64,000 nt of DNA from LSCE01 sp050485425 (GTDB lineage: Bacteria > Pseudomonadota > Gammaproteobacteria > Nitrococcales > Aquisalimonadaceae), in contig JBJHBJ010000015.1 in the NCBI GenBank assembly GCA_050485425.1, positions 14,849 to 78,848 of the forward strand. Direction: 5' to 3'. The notes below the pieces were generated by a model that saw only the letters and a program-made list of their open reading frames with translations, was not told the DNA's origin and did no database searches. The translations under genes and the position numbers were made by a program. Below, in pieces: positions 59,601-64,000 of the stretch. Positions within the stretch are counted from its first letter, which is position 1, and each line of letters starts with the position of its first letter.

Positions 59601-59627
59601 AAGGCCGCCCCCTGGGGCGGCCTTTTT
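59601..59627 (+). terminator. Intrinsic terminator after pntB
   Basis: AAGGCCGCCCC and GGGGCGGCCTT form an 11-base stem followed by a T-run (59623-59627). It ends the pnt operon. Confidence 0.95.
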
Positions 59628-59790
59628 CGTTTGGTTGACCGGATAACGGGCAGGCTTCCCAAAGCAAGGGAACGCGCGATTATTGGTGGTTTGGGTGGTT
59701 CCGTCCCGGCCGGGAGCGAGGACATGGCTGCGGACACGCCGTGAATACATCCCCGTAGGCTTGTCGGCCGCCGCAACGGGTGGCTCGGAT

Positions 59791-59851
59791 GTAGGGTGTG
59801 CAAGCTTTCAGCTTGCGCACCGGCCCATGCCGGGGAAACGGTGCGCGCTAC
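59791..59851 (+). repeat. Palindromic extragenic element at the urtE end
   Basis: GGTGTGCAAGC/GCTTGCGCACC (11 bp, one G-U, loop TTTCA) at 59795-59821 competes with GCGCACCG/CGGTGCGC (59815-59822, 59839-59846) and an inner CCGGC/GCCGG stem. GTAG and CTAC flank the whole. It resembles scattered GTAGGGTGNGCAAGC-type repeats of high-GC Gammaproteobacteria and covers the urtE stop codon, perhaps acting as its terminator. Confidence 0.45.
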
Positions 59852-60537
59852 ACCGTCAGATGCTCCTGGATCAGGTTATCGTCCAGCTCGGCCATCTCGC
59901 CCTGGGCCACGTTGCGGCCATTGTTCATGATGTTGAAGCAGTCGGCGGTGGCGCGGGCGAACGGGAGTTTCTGTTCCACCAGCAGAATGGTCAGGCCCTC
60001 CTCCCGGTTCAGCTTGCGGATCACCGCGCTGATCTCCTTGACGATATTCGGCTGGATGCCCTCGTTGGGCTCGTCCAGCAGCAGGATCTCCGGGTTCAGC
60101 ACCAGCGCCCGGCCGATCGCCAGCTGCTGCTGCTGACCACCGGAGAGGTCCCCGCCGCGGCGGCGGGCCATTTCCCCGAGCACGGGGAACAGCTCGTAGA
60201 TACGCCTGGGAATCCCCTTTGACCGCTTGCCGGCCAGGGGCACCCTGAGATTCTCTTCCACCGTGAGCTGGCCGAAGATCTCCCGGCCCTGGGGCACGTA
60301 ACCGATACCCAGCCGGGCCCGCTCCTGGGGCTGAAGCCCGACGATATCCTGCCCCTTGAACAGCAGGCCGCCACTCTCCACCTTGATCAGGCCCATGACG
60401 CATTTCAGCAAGGTGGTCTTACCCATGCCGTTGCGGCCCATCAGACAGTTGCAGCGGCCCTCCTGCACATCCAGATCCACGTCACGCAGGATGTGGCTGC
60501 CCCCGTAGTACTGGTTCAAACCCTTGATCTGCAACAT
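59848..60537 (-). CDS. urtE: Urea ABC transporter ATP-binding protein UrtE
   Basis: A 229-residue ATPase of the urea/short-chain amide ABC transporter. Walker A GRNGMGKTT, the signature LSGGQQQQLAI and Walker B EILLLDEPNEG are in order. The N-terminus MLQIKGLNQYYGGSHIL fits UrtE. The start is one base after the urtD stop region. It is the last gene of the urtB-urtC-urtD-urtE run on the minus strand. Confidence 0.95.
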   Translation of the reverse strand: MLQIKGLNQYYGGSHILRDVDLDVQEGRCNCLMGRNGMGKTTLLKCVMGLIKVESGGLLFKGQDIVGLQPQERARLGIGYVPQGREIFGQLTVEENLRVPLAGKRSKGIPRRIYELFPVLGEMARRRGGDLSGGQQQQLAIGRALVLNPEILLLDEPNEGIQPNIVKEISAVIRKLNREEGLTILLVEQKLPFARATADCFNIMNNGRNVAQGEMAELDDNLIQEHLTV

Positions 60538-60538
60538 C

Positions 60539-61381
60539 TCAGTCTTCCTCCCCCAGATACACTTCCCGCACCCGGGGATCGTTCTGCACCTGGTCCATCG
60601 TGCCTTCCGCCAGCACACTGCCCTGGTGCAGCACAGTGACCTTGCGGGCGATGGAGCGGACGAAGTCCATATCGTGCTCCACCACCACCACGGAGTGCTT
60701 GCCGGCCAGCGACACCAGCAGTTCCGCCGTCTGTTCCGTCTCGTGGCCGGTCATGCCGGCAACCGGCTCGTCGACCAGCAGCAGGCGCGGGTTCTGCATC
60801 AGCAGGGAGCCGATCTCCAGCCACTGTTTTTCGCCATGGGAGAGCGAACCCGCTTCCTTGTCGCGGCGCTCCTTGAGCCCGATGAGTTCCATGACCTCGT
60901 CCAGCTGATCCTGCTGTTCGCCGCCCATATGCCAGAACAGGCTGCGCAGCAGGCCGCGGTCGGTATGCATGGCCAGTTCCAGATTCTCGTAGACGGTCAG
61001 GTGCTCGTACACGGTGGGTTTCTGGAACTTGCGGCCGATACCGGCCTGGGCGATGGCGTGCTCGCTCATGCGCAGCAAGTTCATGCGGCTGCCGAACCAG
61101 GCCCGGCCGGCGTCCGGCTGCGTCTTGCCCGTGATCACGTCCATCAGCGTCGTCTTGCCGGCCCCGTTGGGCCCGATGATGCAACGCAGCTCGCCGTCGT
61201 CCACGTACAGCGTGAGCGCATCCAGTGCCTTGAAGCCATCGAAACTCTTGGTGACATCCTCGATATAGAGGATCGGGCCGTGACGGGCATCCAGCAACGG
61301 GGCCGGTGCGGCTTCCTGGATGAACGGGAACACACGGTCGCGGCGCTGGAACTCCTGTAGCATCTCGATCACGCGGCTCAT
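60539..61381 (-). CDS. urtD: Urea ABC transporter ATP-binding protein UrtD
   Basis: A 280-residue ATPase, second of the pair for urea uptake. Walker A is GPNGAGKTT, the signature SLSHGEKQWLEIG, and Walker B RLLLVDEPVAGM. An N-terminal extension of about 30 residues (MSRVIEMLQEFQRRDRVFPF) precedes the domain, as in UrtD. The start overlaps the urtC stop (ATGA). Confidence 0.95.
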   Translation of the reverse strand: MSRVIEMLQEFQRRDRVFPFIQEAAPAPLLDARHGPILYIEDVTKSFDGFKALDALTLYVDDGELRCIIGPNGAGKTTLMDVITGKTQPDAGRAWFGSRMNLLRMSEHAIAQAGIGRKFQKPTVYEHLTVYENLELAMHTDRGLLRSLFWHMGGEQQDQLDEVMELIGLKERRDKEAGSLSHGEKQWLEIGSLLMQNPRLLLVDEPVAGMTGHETEQTAELLVSLAGKHSVVVVEHDMDFVRSIARKVTVLHQGSVLAEGTMDQVQNDPRVREVYLGEED

Positions 61382-62475
61382 GCCTGACCTCCCCGCTTGA
61401 AGAAGCGATCGAACAGTCCTACCACGCCCCGCGGCAGGAACAGCGTCACGAACACGAACAGCGCACCGAGGAAGTACAGCCACAGATCCGGATAGACCGC
61501 GGTCACCCAGCTTTTCATGCCGTTGACGATACCGGCGCCGGCCAGCGCACCCACCAGCGTTCCGCGGCCGCCCAGCGCCACCCAGACCGCCATCTCGATA
61601 CTCTGCGCCGGCGCCATCTCGCCGGGATTGATCACCCCGGTCTGCGGCACGTACAGCGCCCCCGCCAGCCCACAGAGCATGGCCGAGAAGGTCCAGACAA
61701 ACAGCTTGTAGCGCAACGGATTGTAGCCGGTGAAACGCACCCGCGATTCAGCATCGCGGATGGCGGTGAGCACGCGGCCCAGCTTGGAAGTGACAATAAA
61801 ACGGCACAGCAGGTAGCTGACGACCAGGGCCAGGCCGCTGATCAGGTACAGCACCAGCCGCGTATCCGCCTCCCGTACCGAAAAGCCCAGCAGGGTGCGG
61901 AAGTTGGTCAGCCCGGTATCACCGCCGACGCCGGTTTCGGTGCGGAAGAACAGCAGCATCATGGCAAAGGTCAACGCCTGGGTGATGATGGCGAAATACA
62001 CGCCGCGCACCCGTGACCGGAAAGCGAAGAAGCCGAACACGAAAGCGAGCACGCCGGGCACCAGCAAGATCATCAGCGCGGTGAACCAGAACCACTGGAA
62101 CGGCACCCAGAACCAGGGCCAGTCGGACTGGCCGAGGAACTGGATGAAATTGGGTACGCCACCGTCCTGGAAATTGTTCCGGGTGAGGTGCATGCCCATC
62201 ACATAGCCGCCCAGCGCGAAAAACGCCCCGTGTCCCAGCGACAGGATGCCGGTGTATCCCCAGATCAGGTCGAGCGCCAGCGCGACCAGCGCCAGGCAGA
62301 GGAAACGCCCCGTCAGCGTCAGCGCCCAGTTGGGCACGTGGAAGAACGCATCCGGCGGCACCACGCGGTTCAGCACCGGCATCAGCACCAGCACCGCGGC
62401 GACCAGCAGCGCGAACAACAGCCAGCCCACGGGAGTGTGCAGGGTCGCGATACGTGTAATGAACGGTTGTCTCAT
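61378..62475 (-). CDS. urtC: Urea ABC transporter permease UrtC
   Basis: A 365-residue permease of the LivM type with about nine to ten membrane helices (WLLFALLVAAVLVLMPVL near the start; LWLYFLGALFVFVTLFLP near the end). The conserved permease loop is GALAGAGIVNGMKSW. It pairs with UrtB as the transmembrane heterodimer. The ATG at 62475 (MRQPFITRIATLHTP) is preferred over the longer open frame. It lies 17 bases after urtB. Confidence 0.94.
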   Translation of the reverse strand: MRQPFITRIATLHTPVGWLLFALLVAAVLVLMPVLNRVVPPDAFFHVPNWALTLTGRFLCLALVALALDLIWGYTGILSLGHGAFFALGGYVMGMHLTRNNFQDGGVPNFIQFLGQSDWPWFWVPFQWFWFTALMILLVPGVLAFVFGFFAFRSRVRGVYFAIITQALTFAMMLLFFRTETGVGGDTGLTNFRTLLGFSVREADTRLVLYLISGLALVVSYLLCRFIVTSKLGRVLTAIRDAESRVRFTGYNPLRYKLFVWTFSAMLCGLAGALYVPQTGVINPGEMAPAQSIEMAVWVALGGRGTLVGALAGAGIVNGMKSWVTAVYPDLWLYFLGALFVFVTLFLPRGVVGLFDRFFKRGGQA

Positions 62476-62492
62476 GATCTGCTCTTGTCCCG

Positions 62493-64000
62493 TTAGTCTT
62501 CCGCCGAGCGGCCCTTGAGCGCGAAGATGCCCTGCGGCCGCCACTGGATGAACACGATGATCGCGGCGAACAGGAAGATCTTCGCCAGTACCGCGCCGGT
62601 AACCGGCTCCAGGAACTTGGAGAACACGCCCAGCCCCAGCGCCGAGAACACCGAACCGAAGATGTTGCCGACGCCGCCGAGCACCACGACCATGAAGCTG
62701 TCCACGATATAGGCCTGCCCTAACTCCGGCCCGACATTGACGATCTGCGACAGCGCCACCCCGCCCAGGCCGGCCACGCCGGCACCGGCGCCGAAGGTCC
62801 ACATGTCCACGCGGTTGGCGGAGATGCCCATGGCAGCCGCCATCTGGCGGTTCTGCATCACCGCGCGCACTTCCAGCCCGAGCCGGGTCCGCGTCATCAG
62901 GAGCCAGACCAGGGCGACCACGAAGAAGGCGAACAGGATCACGCCCAGCCGGCTGGTGGAAAGCGACACGCCCTGCATCAGTTGCACGCTGCCGGAAAAC
63001 CAGTCCGGGCTGACGATACGGACGTTCTGGGCGCCGAAGATGCTGCGCATGGACTGGATCAGCAGCAGACTGATACCCCAGGTCGCCAGCAGCGTCTCCA
63101 GAGGACGGTGGTAGAGAAAGCGGATCACGCTCCGCTCCATGACGATGCCCACGGCACCGGTGACCAGGAAGGCCACGGGCACCGCCGCCACCAGGTAGAA
63201 GTTGAAGAACTGCGGCAGGTGCAGCGCAAACAGGTTCTGCACGACGAAGGTGGTGTAGGCGCCGATCATCAGCAACTCGCCGTGGGCCATGTTGATCACA
63301 CGCATAAGACCGAAGATGATCGCCAGGCCCATGGCCGCCAGCAGCAGTACGCTGCCCATGGAGAGTCCATACACCAGATCGCTGAAGAACCGGGCCATCT
63401 GCTCACGCCGCTCGATGGCGGCGATGGCGTCCTGCGCTGCCTGCCGCACCTCGGCGCTGGGCTCCACCGGTTCGCCGTCGGCATCGGTGCGCAGGAAGTT
63501 CTGCAGCGTTGCCTTCAACCGGAATGAACGAAGCTCGCCGATGGCCCGGACGGCATCAAGGCGCACCTCCGGATCGTCGTCGTCCATGAGCAGGCGCGCG
63601 ACAGCGATACGCAACAGCCGCTGGATCTCGGCATTCGCTTCCTGTTCCAGCGCCTGCTGCAACTGCGGCAGCATGGCGGCCTGCGGGCGGTCGGCGAGTT
63701 CCTCGGCCGCAGCACGGCGCAGGTTGACGTCGTCGGAGAAGATCTGCAGTTGGCCGATGACCGGGCGCAGGCTGCGGCGAATAGGATTGGTCAACGGCGG
63801 TTCGGAGAGTTCCAGGCCCTGCCGCGCGACCGTCTCCCCCGTAATGGCGTCGCGCAGTTCGCCGTCCAACCGGCCCTCGATCAGGACGCGCTCGTCCTGA
63901 TCGAAATAGAGACGCCGGTCCTGCAGTGCCAATAGCACAGGCAAGGCATCCGCGTCGCCAAGCGCCGCCAGCGCGTTGATCGCGTCGCGGACATCCTGCC
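62493..64000 (-). CDS. urtB: Urea ABC transporter permease UrtB (5' end outside window)
   Basis: The open frame continues to the window edge without a start, so the gene is partial; 501 residues plus stop are visible. The C-terminal 300 residues are a LivH-type permease (MGLAIIFGLMRVINMAHGEL, VVLGGVGNIFGSVFSALGLG). The N-terminal 200 residues are a soluble, helical region with repeated acidic units (EELADRPQAAMLPQLQQALE, DPEVRLDAVRAIGEL) resembling HEAT-like repeats, as known for UrtB of this group. A signal sequence would lie beyond the edge. Confidence 0.92.
   Translation of the reverse strand, partial: QDVRDAINALAALGDADALPVLLALQDRRLYFDQDERVLIEGRLDGELRDAITGETVARQGLELSEPPLTNPIRRSLRPVIGQLQIFSDDVNLRRAAAEELADRPQAAMLPQLQQALEQEANAEIQRLLRIAVARLLMDDDDPEVRLDAVRAIGELRSFRLKATLQNFLRTDADGEPVEPSAEVRQAAQDAIAAIERREQMARFFSDLVYGLSMGSVLLLAAMGLAIIFGLMRVINMAHGELLMIGAYTTFVVQNLFALHLPQFFNFYLVAAVPVAFLVTGAVGIVMERSVIRFLYHRPLETLLATWGISLLLIQSMRSIFGAQNVRIVSPDWFSGSVQLMQGVSLSTSRLGVILFAFFVVALVWLLMTRTRLGLEVRAVMQNRQMAAAMGISANRVDMWTFGAGAGVAGLGGVALSQIVNVGPELGQAYIVDSFMVVVLGGVGNIFGSVFSALGLGVFSKFLEPVTGAVLAKIFLFAAIIVFIQWRPQGIFALKGRSAED

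Overview
The window is a dense, high-GC chromosomal segment of a Gammaproteobacterium. The gene order pilN-pilO-pilP-pilQ-aroK-aroB, followed by a Dgt-type phosphohydrolase, gltB-gltD and hemE, together with split pntAA/pntAB/pntB and an urtBCDE urea transporter, suggests a Chromatiales/Ectothiorhodospiraceae-like bacterium. That placement is inferred from gene content and order only. I saw no insertion sequence, prophage, CRISPR array, rRNA or tRNA.

Layout. 1-3630: end of the type IV pilus assembly operon (pilN partial, pilO, pilP, pilQ), closed by a strong intrinsic terminator. 3735-6532: aroK, aroB and dgt. 6533-13983: a promoter with a structured leader, gltB and gltD (glutamate synthase), then hemE. 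14078-16421: a Nudix hydrolase, a small outer-membrane barrel and hemB. 16422-18675: a phosphate-transport pair (DUF47 and Pit) behind a triple TGACA/TGTCA site. 18713-22567: aroE coupled to a fused kinase-like protein, then small lipoprotein, membrane and GNAT genes. 22665-28402: a TetR regulator with a palindromic operator over its own promoter, an RND efflux pair, and a rhomboid protease. 28447-32035: a divergent cluster of unrecognised exported proteins. 32113-41000: housekeeping and accessory enzymes (lipase, AstE-like deacylase, DUF1328, gamma-carbonic anhydrase fold, gor, prlC, HIT, xthA). 40612-47030: ubiD and an iron-sulfur flavoprotein reductase, separated by a three-gene envelope module (His/Cys-rich exported protein, TonB receptor, CECC-motif propeller lipoprotein). 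47170-53246: a CHASE/PAS sensor without an output domain, squalene synthase, MlaA, fructosamine kinase, a 5'-3' exonuclease and a membrane protein. 53328-56012: leuA with an apparent leader-peptide control region, and an HNH endonuclease. 56013-56712: a gene-free stretch. 56713-59576: transhydrogenase. 59848-64000: urea ABC transporter genes.

The points most worth following are the leuA leader (a sigma70-like promoter placed so that transcription would begin at the AUG of a leucine-rich 17-residue peptide), the metal-type envelope module sitting between ubiD and the reductase, the phosphate-box-like element ahead of DUF47-pit, the orphan exported cluster at 28.4-32.0 kb, and the unexplained 700-base region upstream of pntAA. 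No database search was possible; family names rest on motifs read directly from the translations.
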